Source: Amphibacillus marinus (lineage in GTDB: Bacteria; Bacillota; Bacilli; Bacillales; Amphibacillaceae). From it: a stretch of 64,000 nucleotides of DNA. Position numbers and translations under genes: made by a program. The notes below the pieces were generated by a model. It searched no databases and was not told the DNA's origin. It worked only from the letters and a program-made list of their open reading frames with translations. The stretch is from positions 434,001 to 498,000 of the forward strand of contig NZ_FODJ01000001.1 of NCBI RefSeq assembly GCF_900110345.1. Direction: 5' to 3'. How positions within the stretch are numbered: position 1 is the first letter of the stretch; each line of letters opens with the position of its first letter. Shown piece by piece: positions 1-9,278 of this stretch.

Positions 1-943
1 TAATAATAGTCGATCCTTCAATAATTGGTAAGATGTCACGTTGAACACCTTCACGTGATACATTTGCTTGGTGATCACTCTTTCCAGCAACCTTATCAAT
101 TTCATCAATAAATACAATGCCCATTTGCTCTACTTTCTCAAGAGCTAGTTGGGTAACCTCATCCAGGTCAATCAGCTTTTCAGCTTCTTGATTAGTCAAC
201 ACCTTGCGCGCGTCACTTACCGTTAATTTGCGTTTTTTTGTCTTTTTCGGCATAAATTGACCAAACATATCTTGCATATTAACACCCATTTGTTCCATCC
301 CTGAACCTTGCATTAAGTCAAACATATTCGTTTGCTGTTCTTCAACATCAATTGAAACTAGTGTGTCCTCAACCTCACCTAATGCAAGCTTATGAGCAAC
401 TTGCTTGCGCTTCAGCTTCCGATCATCAGTGGACTGGTCGTCATTGTGCTCTTGCTGATTGTCCGTTTGCGATTGCGGAAAGAAAACATCAAAAGGATTT
501 TTTATTGAATTTGACTGTTTTTTGGCCATTGGAACAAGTAAATTTACTAATGCCTCATTTGCTAGTTCAATTGCTCTATCCTGTACTTTTTCCATCTTTT
601 CAAGCCGAACCATTCTAATTGCCATTTCAGTAAGGTCACGAATCATTGATTCAACATCGCGTCCAACATAACCAACCTCAGTGAACTTAGTTGCTTCCAC
701 CTTGATAAAGGGCGCACCAACAAGCTTTGCTAATCGCCGTGCAATTTCTGTTTTGCCGACACCAGTTGGCCCAATCATTAATATATTTTTAGGCACAATC
801 TCATCGCGCATCCGATTATCCAGCTTCATACGACGATAGCGATTTCTAAGCGCAATTGCAACTGACTTTTTGGCTTGCTTCTGACCAATTATAAACTGAT
901 CCAGCTCTGTAACAATTTGTTTTGGTGAAAGATTCTCTCTCAA
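1..943 (-). CDS. hslU: ATP-dependent protease ATPase subunit HslU (3'-truncated by window edge)
   Basis: AAA+ unfoldase that feeds substrates to the HslV peptidase in the cytoplasm (CodX in B. subtilis). The first 314 codons are present and the sensor 2/C-domain lies beyond the window. Walker A GPTGVGKT is near residues 58-65. The inserted I-domain in the middle is rich in Met and Lys. Walker B (VFIDEIDK) is near 277-284 and is followed by the family motif [12 protein letters not shown]. The start chosen is TTG at 943, because it follows an AGGGGGGAG ribosome site by 5 nt and begins [10 protein letters not shown], matching the usual HslU N-terminus; a second in-frame TTG lies directly upstream at 946. 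It is 18 bp downstream of hslV, in the xerC-hslV-hslU operon. Confidence 0.95.
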   Translation of the reverse strand, partial: MRENLSPKQIVTELDQFIIGQKQAKKSVAIALRNRYRRMKLDNRMRDEIVPKNILMIGPTGVGKTEIARRLAKLVGAPFIKVEATKFTEVGYVGRDVESMIRDLTEMAIRMVRLEKMEKVQDRAIELANEALVNLLVPMAKKQSNSIKNPFDVFFPQSQTDNQQEHNDDQSTDDRKLKRKQVAHKLALGEVEDTLVSIDVEEQQTNMFDLMQGSGMEQMGVNMQDMFGQFMPKKTKKRKLTVSDARKVLTNQEAEKLIDLDEVTQLALEKVEQMGIVFIDEIDKVAGKSDHQANVSREGVQRDILPIIEGSTII

Positions 944-961
944 CAAAACTCCCCCCTTAAC

Positions 962-1507
962 TTAATCAAGCTCTTCTAACACAATTTGATCATTGGTAAA
1001 TACACAAATCTCCCCAGCAATTTCTAATGCAGCTTTAGCAATTTCTTTAGCAGATTTCTCTGGACTGTATCGCTTTAATGCACGACCAGCTGATAAGGCG
1101 TATTGTCCTCCTGATCCAATTGCTAAGATGCCATCGTCTGGTTCAATTACTTCCCCTGTCCCAGACACAAGCAATAAACCCTCTTTGTTCATAACAATAA
1201 GCATAGCCTCTAACTGACGAAGCATTTTATCACTTCGCCATTCCTTCGCAAGCTCAACGGCTGATCGTTCTAGGTTACCATTAAAAGCTTCAAGTTTTGC
1301 TTCAAATTTCTCGAACAGAGTGAACGCGTCAGCAACTGACCCAGCAAATCCAGCTAAGACTTGCCCTTTAAATAGTCTTCGAACCTTTTTTGCCTTGTGC
1401 TTCATCACAACTGCATTTCCAAGCGTGACTTGACCATCGCCGCTCATTGCGCATTTACCGTCATGATGTATAGCAAAAATTGTCGTTGCGTGAAATTGAG
1501 CAACCAA
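962..1507 (-). CDS. hslV: ATP-dependent protease peptidase subunit HslV (CodW-like)
   Basis: Proteasome-like N-terminal-nucleophile peptidase that partners HslU. The 181 residues carry the family motifs [29 protein letters not shown] and [19 protein letters not shown]. The start is TTG at 1507, just after GAGGTGG; the xerC TGA stop is embedded in that ribosome site. The N-terminus reads [13 protein letters not shown]. subtilis CodW has two serines after Met and is reported to use an N-terminal Ser nucleophile. Here neither serine is present, so the Thr of the TTIFA segment, aligned with Thr1 of other HslV proteins, is the likelier nucleophile if the propeptide is removed. The fold assignment is certain; the nucleophile is inference. 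Confidence 0.96.
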   Translation of the reverse strand: MVAQFHATTIFAIHHDGKCAMSGDGQVTLGNAVVMKHKAKKVRRLFKGQVLAGFAGSVADAFTLFEKFEAKLEAFNGNLERSAVELAKEWRSDKMLRQLEAMLIVMNKEGLLLVSGTGEVIEPDDGILAIGSGGQYALSAGRALKRYSPEKSAKEIAKAALEIAGEICVFTNDQIVLEELD

Positions 1508-1516
1508 AAAACCACC

Positions 1517-2434
1517 TCATTCTTCTTGTTTCTTAGCTCGCGGATGATTTTTCATATAAACATCCTTTAGTCGATCCTTGGTTACATGTGTGTAAATTTG
1601 CGTAGTTGATAAATGTTCATGCCCAAGCAGTTCTTGAACACTCCTTAAGTCTGCCCCCTCATTTAACATGTGGGTTGCAAACGTATGCCTTAATGCATGT
1701 GGATGTAAGTGAATGGTTAGAGCCGCATCTTTTACAAGCTTATTTAAAAGATAACGAATTCCCCGTGCTGTTAATGGTGCACCCTTTGCATTTAAGAAGA
1801 GCAAGTTGGTATCAGCTTTACCCTTTTCCAGCAATACCTTCCTACCTCCTGTTAAGTACCGTCGAAGCGCTTTATCAGCGAATGAGCCAAAAGGAATATA
1901 CCGTTCCTTTCGTCCTTTCCCTAAAACAATAATTGTTTGTAATGATAAATCAACAGCTTCTACAGTTAAAGTTTGACATTCACTAACGCGTATTCCAGTT
2001 GCGTACATGAGCTCAAGTATAGCTTGGTCCCGTTGACCTAGTGGATTAGACAGATCACTTACTTGAAAAAGCTTGACAAGCTCCTCACTATAAAGGAAAT
2101 TGGGCAGTGATTGCTCTGCTTTAGGCAAAGAAATTGACAAGAACGGGTTTGATTCACAGTAACCTTCTCTCTCTAAATATCGGTAGAACGTTCGTAAGCT
2201 TGAAATTTTTCTTGCTACACTTTTTCTTGATAGCTTTTGCTCATATAAGTTTGTTAAAAAAAACCTTACCGCTCTTTCATCAACATCCTTAACAGTAGTT
2301 AATTGCTCGCGTTCTAAAAAACTAAAGAAAATATCGAGGTCATGGCTATAGAAAGATAACGTATAAGGTGAAACATTCTTTTCAATTTGTAGATATAAAT
2401 TAAATTCTTTTTTTAGCAACTGCATTTGATCCAC
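1517..2434 (-). CDS. xerC: Tyrosine recombinase XerC (CodV)
   Basis: Site-specific tyrosine recombinase that, with a XerD partner, resolves chromosome dimers at dif. It has 305 residues, with an N-terminal SAM-like core-binding domain (about 1-105) and a C-terminal catalytic domain. Catalytic residues visible are R149 (GIRVSE), K173 (LGKGRKER), H246 and R249 (HPHALRH), H272 (GHEHLST) and nucleophile Y281 (TQIYTHV). The start is GTG at 2434, preceded by GAGGTGACACT. It is the first gene of xerC-hslV-hslU, the codVWX arrangement of B. subtilis. trmFO, which normally lies between topA and xerC, is not here. Confidence 0.96.
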   Translation of the reverse strand: MDQMQLLKKEFNLYLQIEKNVSPYTLSFYSHDLDIFFSFLEREQLTTVKDVDERAVRFFLTNLYEQKLSRKSVARKISSLRTFYRYLEREGYCESNPFLSISLPKAEQSLPNFLYSEELVKLFQVSDLSNPLGQRDQAILELMYATGIRVSECQTLTVEAVDLSLQTIIVLGKGRKERYIPFGSFADKALRRYLTGGRKVLLEKGKADTNLLFLNAKGAPLTARGIRYLLNKLVKDAALTIHLHPHALRHTFATHMLNEGADLRSVQELLGHEHLSTTQIYTHVTKDRLKDVYMKNHPRAKKQEE

Positions 2435-2536
2435 AGTGTCACCTCTTTAGCTGTAGGCGATTAAACCGTATCATAATATGATCGGGAAAGCAACTTATTT
2501 ACTGAATAATAATAAAGTTCTGAATCCTCTCATAGC

Positions 2537-2565
2537 ACTATCATAGCATATTGAAATTCTGTCAA
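2537..2565 (-). promoter_or_regulatory. Probable sigma-A promoter of xerC-hslV-hslU
   Basis: On the minus strand there is a perfect -35 TTGACA (2560-2565), a 17-bp spacer and a -10 GATAGT (2537-2542, four of six consensus bases). It lies about 100 bp upstream of the xerC GTG. The call rests on sequence match and position only. Confidence 0.5.
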
Positions 2566-2822
2566 GCAAATATACTTACCACCGGGAAATTATAAACGCA
2601 ATTCTAAACCATGTCAATATAATTTATCATTAGCTATCTTCACTAAACCTAATTCGCACTTGGTCAACACTTTTATTGTTTTGACAGTTGCCTAACTGGA
2701 ACAAACCTGTCCATTTTATAATAGTAACGTATGCACCAATTAAGACGTATTGCTACATGATAACGTGTTGATGAGTACCCATGTTTAACAGTAAAGTGTC
2801 ATCGAACATATCCCCATATAAA

Positions 2823-2866
2823 TTTAAAAAAGTTGCTTGCATAGGATGAAGACATGCAAGCAACTT
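2823..2866 (-). terminator. Rho-independent terminator of topA
   Basis: A 13-bp perfect stem (AAGTTGCTTGCAT, 2830-2842, with its complement at 2854-2866) has an 11-nt loop and is followed on the minus strand by a T-run. The plus strand also has a looser T-run after the stem, so it may act in both directions. It lies 70 bp past the topA stop. Confidence 0.85.
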
Positions 2867-2937
2867 TCCTTGATTTTTTTAAAATAATGTGGATAAGATA
2901 ATCTTTTAACGCCTAGCATAGAGTCGCCCTTAACAAA

Positions 2938-5016
2938 TCATTGTTGTGCTTCTTCTTTATAATCACAATTTGAGCACTGAATTTGTGTGCCTTTTTTAGC
3001 CTTCTTCTCAACTAACATCTTATCGCACTTAGGACAAGGACGAGAAATCGGTTTTTCCCATGATAGGAAATCACATTCTGGATATTGATCACAGCCATAG
3101 AATGTTCTTCTTTTCTTTGACTTACGTTCGACAATATTTCCTTTTTTACAACTTGGACAATTTACGCCAATCTCTTTTAGTATCGGCTTCGTATTTCGGC
3201 AATCTGGAAAGTTTGAGCAAGCCATAAATTTACCATAGCGTCCCATCTTATAAACCATCTCGTGACCGCACTTCTCACAGTCCTCTCCAGCAGGCTCATC
3301 TTTAATTTCAACCTTTTCCATTTCTTTTTCAGCTTTTTCAAGCCGTTTTTCAAAGTTTTGATAAAAATTATCAATAATTTGAATCCATTCGGTCTTTCCA
3401 TCCTCTATTTCATCTAAATCACTTTCCATTTTAGCGGTAAAGTCAAGATCAATAATTTCCGGGAAAAATTCGATGACGAGCTCAATAACAATTTCACCCA
3501 ACTCTGTCGGGATAAATCGCTTGTTATCCAAGGTGACATAGCCACGTCTTTGAATTGTATCAAGGGTTGGTGCATAGGTTGACGGCCGACCAATCCCTTT
3601 TTCCTCCATTGTCTTTACCAGCCTAGCTTCAGTATAACGTGGTGGTGGTTGAGTAAAGTGCTGATTAGGTTCAATCTGTGCTGCGTCAACGACCATACCA
3701 ACTTCAAGCTCTGGTAAAAAATGATATTCTTCCTGCTTGTTATCATCATTTCCTTCAATGTAGACCTTCATAAACCCTTTAAATTTAATCTTTGAGCCCG
3801 TTGCTCTGAACTCAACACCATTTTGCGTTAGCGTAACAGTCATCGTATCCATTACTGCTGGTGCCATGATACTAGCAGTAAAGCGATCCCAGATTAACTT
3901 ATATAAACGGTATTGATCTCGCGATAATATACTTTTTAATGTACTTGGCTCCCGAAGAACAGCTGTTGGGCGAATTGCTTCATGGGCATCCTGAGCATTG
4001 TTTGCATTTTTACTTTTTCGATTTTCACCAAGGTACTCACTGCCATATTGCTCAGAAATGTATGCTCTACCATCTTTTAATGCTGTTTCGGATAAGCGTG
4101 TTGAATCAGTTCTCATATACGTAATTAAACCAGTAATGCCACCATCTTTTTTACCAAGGTCAATCCCTTCATAAAGCTGTTGGGCAACCATCATTGTTTT
4201 TCTAGCTCTAAAGTTTAATTTACGAGCTGCCTCTTGTTGAAGTGAAGATGTCGTAAACGGCAAGGCTGGATTACGTTTCCGTTCTTTTTTCTCTACTTTT
4301 TCTATTTTAAATTGATTATCTTTTAAACGATCAAGAACGTGATTGACTTCTTCCTTATTAGATAGCTTTACTTTCTCACCATCTAAGCGAAAGAAGTGAC
4401 CATTAAATTGATCATTATCTTTTAAGAAGTGACCATCAATTGACCAATATTCCTCTGGCTCGAACTTCTCTATTTCTCGTTCTCTGTCAATAATCATTTT
4501 AACAGCGACCGATTGAACTCGTCCCGCACTTAAGCCTTTTTTTACTTTCTTCCATAGTAATGGGCTGATATTGTAGCCAACTAAACGGTCCAAAATTCTT
4601 CTTCCTTGTTGAGCATCAACTAAATCCATATTAATACTGCGTGGATGTTTAAACGATTCTTTAATGGCTTCCTTGGTTATTTCATTAAAAACGACACGAC
4701 AATCTGATTTCTCATCGATATCGAGACTGTGAGCTAAGTGCCAAGCAATTGCTTCACCTTCTCGATCCGGGTCAGCTGCGAGGTAAACTTTTTTCACTTT
4801 TTTTGCAGCTGTTTTTAACTCCTTTAAAACAGGACCCTTTCCTCTGATGGTAATATATCGAGGTGTATACTTATCTGCAACATCTACCCCCATTTGACTT
4901 TTAGGTAGATCACGGATATGACCCATTGATGCTTTAACGGTATATTTTTTCCCCAAATAACGTTCGATTGTTTTTGCCTTTGCAGGTGATTCCACAATAA
5001 CTAGGTAATCTGCCAT
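2938..5016 (-). CDS. topA: DNA topoisomerase I
   Basis: Type IA topoisomerase that relaxes negative supercoils. With the start at ATG 5016 it has 692 residues, close to the Bacillus length, and begins [17 protein letters not shown] after GGGAGGGAATGTT. The longer frame to 5097 would add 27 residues with no family match. The Toprim domain includes DPDREGE at 82-88, and the catalytic Tyr is Y300 in ITYMRTDST. The C-terminus (about 585-690) has three Cys4 zinc ribbons beginning CEKCG, CPSCK and CPKCD. It has its own promoter and terminator, lies between dprA and xerC, and is read in the same direction. Confidence 0.97.
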   Translation of the reverse strand: MADYLVIVESPAKAKTIERYLGKKYTVKASMGHIRDLPKSQMGVDVADKYTPRYITIRGKGPVLKELKTAAKKVKKVYLAADPDREGEAIAWHLAHSLDIDEKSDCRVVFNEITKEAIKESFKHPRSINMDLVDAQQGRRILDRLVGYNISPLLWKKVKKGLSAGRVQSVAVKMIIDREREIEKFEPEEYWSIDGHFLKDNDQFNGHFFRLDGEKVKLSNKEEVNHVLDRLKDNQFKIEKVEKKERKRNPALPFTTSSLQQEAARKLNFRARKTMMVAQQLYEGIDLGKKDGGITGLITYMRTDSTRLSETALKDGRAYISEQYGSEYLGENRKSKNANNAQDAHEAIRPTAVLREPSTLKSILSRDQYRLYKLIWDRFTASIMAPAVMDTMTVTLTQNGVEFRATGSKIKFKGFMKVYIEGNDDNKQEEYHFLPELEVGMVVDAAQIEPNQHFTQPPPRYTEARLVKTMEEKGIGRPSTYAPTLDTIQRRGYVTLDNKRFIPTELGEIVIELVIEFFPEIIDLDFTAKMESDLDEIEDGKTEWIQIIDNFYQNFEKRLEKAEKEMEKVEIKDEPAGEDCEKCGHEMVYKMGRYGKFMACSNFPDCRNTKPILKEIGVNCPSCKKGNIVERKSKKRRTFYGCDQYPECDFLSWEKPISRPCPKCDKMLVEKKAKKGTQIQCSNCDYKEEAQQ

Positions 5017-5075
5017 AACATTCCCTCCCAAGAGGTTTTCTATTTTTACTAATTGTATGAAATAAATCTTCACTA

Positions 5076-5104
5076 TTATTAAATACTTTTTATTCATTTG
5101 TCAA
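5076..5104 (-). promoter_or_regulatory. Probable sigma-A promoter of topA
   Basis: On the minus strand there is a perfect -35 TTGACA (5099-5104), a 17-bp spacer and a -10 TAATAA (5076-5081). It lies about 60 bp upstream of the chosen topA ATG, so the upstream part of the longer open frame (up to 5097) would be mostly untranslated leader. This supports the shorter start. Confidence 0.55.
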
Positions 5105-5141
5105 ATATATCAGTAATTTTTTTTATAATATTGTTGAAATC

Positions 5142-6053
5142 CTAATCATTATCTACTATAGTTCGACACCATTTTCGTTCAATCGCATGCCATTCTTCAA
5201 TGATATCATAGGTATTTTGAACTAATTTTGCCCCGTTATTAATTAAATTGTGACAGCCCTGAGCATATTCTTCACTTATTAAACCTGGTACCGCCATCAC
5301 CTCCCGACCTTGCTCTAAAGCTTGATCAGCAGTAATAAGCGAGCCACTTCTTTCTTTAGCTTCAACAACTAATGTCGCAAAGGATAACCCACTAATTAAC
5401 CGATTTCTTTCTGGAAAATGGTAACGTTCTGGTTTTTGATTTGGCGGATATTCAGAGATAATGAGATGCTTTTCCTTAAGATGATGAAATAAAGAGAGAT
5501 TCTCGCGAGGATATGGATGATTAAAGCCACCAGCTATAGCAGCTATTGTTTGGCCGTGATAATATGTAGCAATGCGATGTGCGTACCCATCTATTCCTTT
5601 AGCTAGCCCACTTACAATAAGCCAATTATTTGTAACAAGCGGATAAAGGAGCTGATAAATATGCTTCTTTGCATAATTAGACGGGTGACGCGTGCCAACT
5701 ACTGCTAAAGCAGGACAGTGATGTATTAGCTGAGTTTTTCCTAATCCATACAAGACAACTGGAGGATCAGGAATGTTTTTTAAACTGTTGGGATAATCGC
5801 AATCAATAATTGTCCAAACCTTAATACCGGTAAGTTTTTGAAGAGTTAATTGCATAAGTGCTTGGTCATGCAAATAATGAAAAAAACGCGCGGCATTCTG
5901 CTCAGTCAGCCTAAACTGGTTAGCTAAATCACTAATGGTCCAGTTCAGCAAAGTAGTAACATCTGAATTTTTTTCTAGCAGCTTCTGTAAAAAGCGTCTT
6001 GATATAAATGACGCTTGTGCTAAATAAATGAGATAGGAACGGGAATCATGCAT
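5142..6053 (-). CDS. dprA: DNA-processing protein DprA (Smf)
   Basis: Rossmann-fold ssDNA-binding protein that loads RecA on incoming DNA during transformation. It has 303 residues. The family signature AVVGTRHPSNYAKK, then IVSGLAKGIDGYAH, AIAGGFNHPYPREN, FPERNRLISGLS and the SGSLITADQALEQGREV block near the end are all visible. The start is ATG at 6053, 9 nt after AAAGGAG. sucCD, which normally separate dprA from ylqH, are absent. The protein is near full length and appears intact. Confidence 0.95.
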   Translation of the reverse strand: MHDSRSYLIYLAQASFISRRFLQKLLEKNSDVTTLLNWTISDLANQFRLTEQNAARFFHYLHDQALMQLTLQKLTGIKVWTIIDCDYPNSLKNIPDPPVVLYGLGKTQLIHHCPALAVVGTRHPSNYAKKHIYQLLYPLVTNNWLIVSGLAKGIDGYAHRIATYYHGQTIAAIAGGFNHPYPRENLSLFHHLKEKHLIISEYPPNQKPERYHFPERNRLISGLSFATLVVEAKERSGSLITADQALEQGREVMAVPGLISEEYAQGCHNLINNGAKLVQNTYDIIEEWHAIERKWCRTIVDND

Positions 6054-6224
6054 ACAACTAAACTCCTTTTTAAACGCATTCTATTCCTATTAGTTTATGC
6101 AATACTACCAAGCCTGTCTAGTTAGTGAGCAACAGTGTTTTCCTATAATAATGCATCGGTTTTACTACTTTAATTGCTAAAAATGGCCTTTTTTTAGTTT
6201 TAATCTATGTTAAAGCTGGTTACA

Positions 6225-6500
6225 TTATTTTTTTTGCTCTTGATCAACTTTATAGATAAAGGCAAATACCTCTGCAACCGCTTGATAAAGCTCCTCCGGA
6301 ATACGGTCATTTATGTTTAACTCTGAGAGCATCTCTACTAGGCTTTTATCTTGTTGGATGGGCACGTCACTTGCTTGTGCCCGTTTGATAATTTCATCAG
6401 CTACGTACCCTTTTCCTTTTGCTTTTATAACCGGAGCGCTATTTTTTTTTCGATCATATTTAAGTGCTACTGCTCGCGATAGCTGATTATTCTTCTTCAT
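6225..6500 (-). CDS. ylqH: FlhB C-terminal-domain-like small protein (YlqH family)
   Basis: A 91-residue soluble protein resembling the cytoplasmic C-terminal domain of FlhB/EscU export-switch proteins: AVALKYD near the start, VIKAKGKGYVADEIIKRA, then VPIQQDKSLVEML. It has no membrane segments, and the autocleavage NPTH motif of true FlhB is not present. The start chosen is ATG 6500, whose ATGA overlaps the TGA stop of ylqG and implies translational coupling; a frame start at 6515 adds five residues. It follows the FliK-like ylqG directly. Its function is not established; by analogy it would be a substrate-specificity or adaptor module. Confidence 0.8.
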   Translation of the reverse strand: MKKNNQLSRAVALKYDRKKNSAPVIKAKGKGYVADEIIKRAQASDVPIQQDKSLVEMLSELNINDRIPEELYQAVAEVFAFIYKVDQEQKK

Positions 6501-8383
6501 ATTTTTAGATCCCATTCGTTGTGACTTTCACTATTTTTTTCGTTAGCAACATCATTCGTACTTTCTGTTGCAAATGGCCGATAGCTAACAGCCGATAGTT
6601 CATATTGGAGCGCCTTTAATCCTGCTTTTAATTCAGTCTTATATTGCATAAAAAAGGGGGATAAATCCTCTTTATTATAAACAGTCACATTTACAATACG
6701 ATTTTGAATATGCATATCAAGCACTGTTGTACCAATTCGTTCAAGGTCAAGATAAAATGCAATACGACAAAAATCGCTATCGAGTTGATTACTTTCCTTC
6801 TTTTGACTTTGCATTTCGATTTTTATGTTCTGTTCTTGATTTAAAAACCCAGGTAGTTGAAGCATAACGTGAATATAATTCTGATCCTCTCGAATTAAAT
6901 ATAGCTGCTGGCCAGTAATGGAATCAATGATTGTTTTTAATAATTGATTGTTGGGCTGCTGATTTGTGTAACTTTCCATAAGCAATTGCTTTAAAGAAGC
7001 AAGCTGTTGTTCATCACCCTCCCGCCCTTGACTTAATTGATACTCATAATCCAAGCCACTGTTTATCAAGTAATCTTTAAATCCAATTATGAATTGTTGT
7101 TTAATTGATAAAGCCTGGCGATCTCCATCAGTTAATTGATTTAATAAATGAAATACTTTAGCTTGGTCAGCATGCGGAATTTGATTGTCTAATAATGATA
7201 AAAGTGGTGCTTTAATTGTGGAAAATTGCTCAATTGAACGCTCTTCAAATACTTTGATAAATTCTACTTGAGCATAATCAGGAAGCTTATCATTAATTTT
7301 TGCAAATGCAATTGGATTCTCGCTAAAGAAATTACTTAGTTTTACAAAGTTAGACTGTGACTCTTTCAGAGATACTGTCGTTATACCTTCAACAAATCTT
7401 GTTAGCTGATTTAATTGCCTCTGTGGAATGGAAAGTTGGTCTGTTAATAATTGCTCAATAAGGGGACCCTTCCCCTTTAAATCATGACTTAGCTGGCTTA
7501 AGTCTCCTTGGTTACTTACCAAGCTATTAAGCAAATTATTTAGTGTATTTGTTGTAACAACTGATGAACCTGAACGTTGCTCTGGTAATGCACCCAGTAG
7601 ATTTACAATTGCTTCGCTTAAAAAACGGTTAGTTACAGTTGAAAATAGTATTGAGCTTGAACTATGTAATTTATGAAACTCCGGCACAATGACTTCGCTA
7701 GGATTGACCTGTTGCCCACTATCTTGTTGTCCAAATACCGTTGCTGAAGAGACCACTTTTTGAATTCGACCAAGCAGCTGTTGCTCCAATTCGCTTAAGT
7801 GACCGGCTGGTTTTTCCGCCAGTTCCTTTGCTAGCATTCCCATGTCTTGCTGGACTGATTGCTTACTCTCAAGCGTTCTTATTGCAGCAAAGGCTTCATG
7901 AGTAATGGGTATTTGATCTTTAATCATGCTTAATAAAATTGTCTGGATCTCGGTATCATTTTGGCCCTTAAGCAGTGCTAAAGCCTGCTTAAGGTCAGAA
8001 AAACTAGGTGTTAACTCTTCTCGCAACACTTGATTAAGAAATTGCTGGGCACCTTTACTTTGTTTCTCACCCAAATATTCCAGTAGCTGTGCTACTTGTT
8101 CTGCTAACGCTTGCTTTGAATGAACCGCAGTTATGATCTTTAATTCGGGAAGCCCTTCTGTAGCTTGCACCTCAAAAACAAATGACTGTCCAACCTCAAG
8201 ATTCGTCTCAAGCTGTGCTGTTATTTGATGACGCCCAATTTGTATGAGCGCAGTTTGATTAGGGTAAATTTGGCGGATCTCGCCCCTTACGACTTGTCCC
8301 GCCCTTAGTGAAAGCGCGTCCTCTTTCATGGTATTTATTCCTGAATTAGGTGTTATTGAAAGTGCTGAGAAATCAGATATCAT
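6497..8383 (-). CDS. ylqG: YlqG-family protein, FliK-like
   Basis: A 628-residue Gln- and Ser-rich protein with no signal peptide or membrane segment. The N-terminal part (about 25-90: LRAGQVVRGEIRQIYPNQTA, then IGRHQITAQL and GQSFVFEVQ) is a beta-rich segment typical of FliK-like proteins. The middle is low-complexity and helical. The C-terminal 130 residues resemble a flagellar hook-length-control C-terminal domain (YIHVMLQLPGFLNQEQNIKI, then FYLDLERIGTTVLDMHIQN). This homology is my inference from pattern. An alternative start at 8329 has a clearer AGGA ribosome site than ATG 8383. It is coupled to ylqH by ATGA and lies 16 bp after rnhB. The gene belongs to the conserved Bacillus neighbourhood; its role is unknown. 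Confidence 0.75.
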   Translation of the reverse strand: MISDFSALSITPNSGINTMKEDALSLRAGQVVRGEIRQIYPNQTALIQIGRHQITAQLETNLEVGQSFVFEVQATEGLPELKIITAVHSKQALAEQVAQLLEYLGEKQSKGAQQFLNQVLREELTPSFSDLKQALALLKGQNDTEIQTILLSMIKDQIPITHEAFAAIRTLESKQSVQQDMGMLAKELAEKPAGHLSELEQQLLGRIQKVVSSATVFGQQDSGQQVNPSEVIVPEFHKLHSSSSILFSTVTNRFLSEAIVNLLGALPEQRSGSSVVTTNTLNNLLNSLVSNQGDLSQLSHDLKGKGPLIEQLLTDQLSIPQRQLNQLTRFVEGITTVSLKESQSNFVKLSNFFSENPIAFAKINDKLPDYAQVEFIKVFEERSIEQFSTIKAPLLSLLDNQIPHADQAKVFHLLNQLTDGDRQALSIKQQFIIGFKDYLINSGLDYEYQLSQGREGDEQQLASLKQLLMESYTNQQPNNQLLKTIIDSITGQQLYLIREDQNYIHVMLQLPGFLNQEQNIKIEMQSQKKESNQLDSDFCRIAFYLDLERIGTTVLDMHIQNRIVNVTVYNKEDLSPFFMQYKTELKAGLKALQYELSAVSYRPFATESTNDVANEKNSESHNEWDLKI

Positions 8384-8399
8384 GGCAGAAGCTCGCTTT

Positions 8400-9170
8400 C
8401 TATAAGTATTCTTTTATCGGTGCAAATGTTCGGCGGTGAATAGGGGTAATGCCGTGTTTGTAAATACCAGCCAAATGTTTCTTCGTTCCATAACCTTGAT
8501 TATTACAGAAATCATAGTGAGGATACTGTTCATGATACTGAGCCATGAGCTGATCTCTTGTCACTTTAGCAATTACACTAGCGGCAGCAATTGAAATACT
8601 TTTCTGATCACCTTTAATAATCGCTTCTGATTGATACGAGAGATGGTCGAGTGGCACTGCATCAACAAGTAATTGATCTGGCTTTTGCGTTAAGTGTTTA
8701 AGTGCTTCTTCCATTGCTTTAATTGATGCCTGATAAATATTAATACGATCAATGATGTCGTGACTAATGATACCAACTCCGACTGAAATTGCCTGCTCTT
8801 TTATAATAGCAGCAAACTCATTTCGCTTATGTACTGACAATTGCTTAGAATCTGTTAACCCTAACAAGCTGAAGTCTTTTGGTAGAATAACTGCTGCTGC
8901 CACAACCGGACCAGCAAGTGGGCCTCTTCCCACTTCATCCAGACCAGCTATGAACTCACAGCCTTGCTCTCGATAGCGATTCTCTATCTCATTCATTGTC
9001 ATAAACCTCTGTTGCAATTGTTCATGCTGTGCTTGCTGCTTCTTTAGTTGCCGTGCCAGTTGTTGAACCCCTTTTCTCGCATCACTCTCAAGTAAGGGAA
9101 TTGAATCCGTACTAAGCTGATTAAGCACTAGCATCTGCTTAATGTCAGCAATTGATTTATTTGAAAGCAT
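8400..9170 (-). CDS. rnhB: Ribonuclease HII
   Basis: Cleaves RNA in RNA-DNA hybrids and at single embedded ribonucleotides. It has 256 residues, with the Bacillus-type N-terminal extension of about 70 residues before the catalytic domain. The signature GLDEVGRGPLAGPVVAAAV places D78 and E79 in the active site. KGDQKSISIAAASVIAKVTRD and QGYGTKKH are the later family motifs. A promoter lies just upstream, and the rbgA terminator separates it from rbgA, so it starts its own transcript with ylqG-ylqH behind it. Confidence 0.97.
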   Translation of the reverse strand: MLSNKSIADIKQMLVLNQLSTDSIPLLESDARKGVQQLARQLKKQQAQHEQLQQRFMTMNEIENRYREQGCEFIAGLDEVGRGPLAGPVVAAAVILPKDFSLLGLTDSKQLSVHKRNEFAAIIKEQAISVGVGIISHDIIDRINIYQASIKAMEEALKHLTQKPDQLLVDAVPLDHLSYQSEAIIKGDQKSISIAAASVIAKVTRDQLMAQYHEQYPHYDFCNNQGYGTKKHLAGIYKHGITPIHRRTFAPIKEYL

Positions 9171-9196
9171 CTGTTTGTCCCTTTCGTTACTTAGTA

Positions 9197-9226
9197 TTTA
9201 TATCGACACCAGCCTCATAATGTTAA
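9197..9226 (-). promoter_or_regulatory. Possible sigma-A promoter of rnhB-ylqG-ylqH
   Basis: Minus strand: -35 TTAACA (9221-9226), 18-bp spacer, -10 TATAAA (9197-9202), about 27 bp before the rnhB start. It sits immediately after the rbgA terminator, where a new promoter would be expected. Confidence 0.45.
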
Positions 9227-9266
9227 AGAAAAGAGGAACAGCTGATTAAAAGGAAAAAGCCGTTCC
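9224..9266 (-). terminator. Rho-independent terminator of lepB-rbgA
   Basis: Minus-strand hairpin GGAACGGCT/AGCTGTTCC (arms 9258-9266 and 9235-9243, one wobble) followed by a T-rich run TCTTTTCTTT. It is 12 bp past the rbgA stop. Confidence 0.7.
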
Positions 9267-9278
9267 CCAAACCTTTAT

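Larger units (their letters stand above)
2435..2937. other. Intergenic gap xerC-topA (trmFO position)
   Basis: About 500 bp, AT-rich. It holds the xerC promoter on the left and the topA terminator on the right. Between them I see no ORF with a ribosome site and no recognisable remnant of trmFO, the gene found here in B. subtilis. A short inverted repeat (GTCAA...TTGAC, about 2663-2685) has no obvious role. Confidence 0.6.

Noticed and set aside
2681-2722. Plus-strand TTGACA and TATAAT boxes between xerC and topA
   Set aside because: They are 30 bp apart, too far for a sigma-A promoter, and no gene follows on that strand.
2435-2822. Possible trmFO remnant
   Set aside because: Translating the minus strand gave no stretch resembling the FAD-dependent methyltransferase; only short frames with stops.
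5017-5097. 27-residue N-terminal extension of TopA
   Set aside because: It has no family match, overlaps the promoter region, and the internal ATG has a strong ribosome site.
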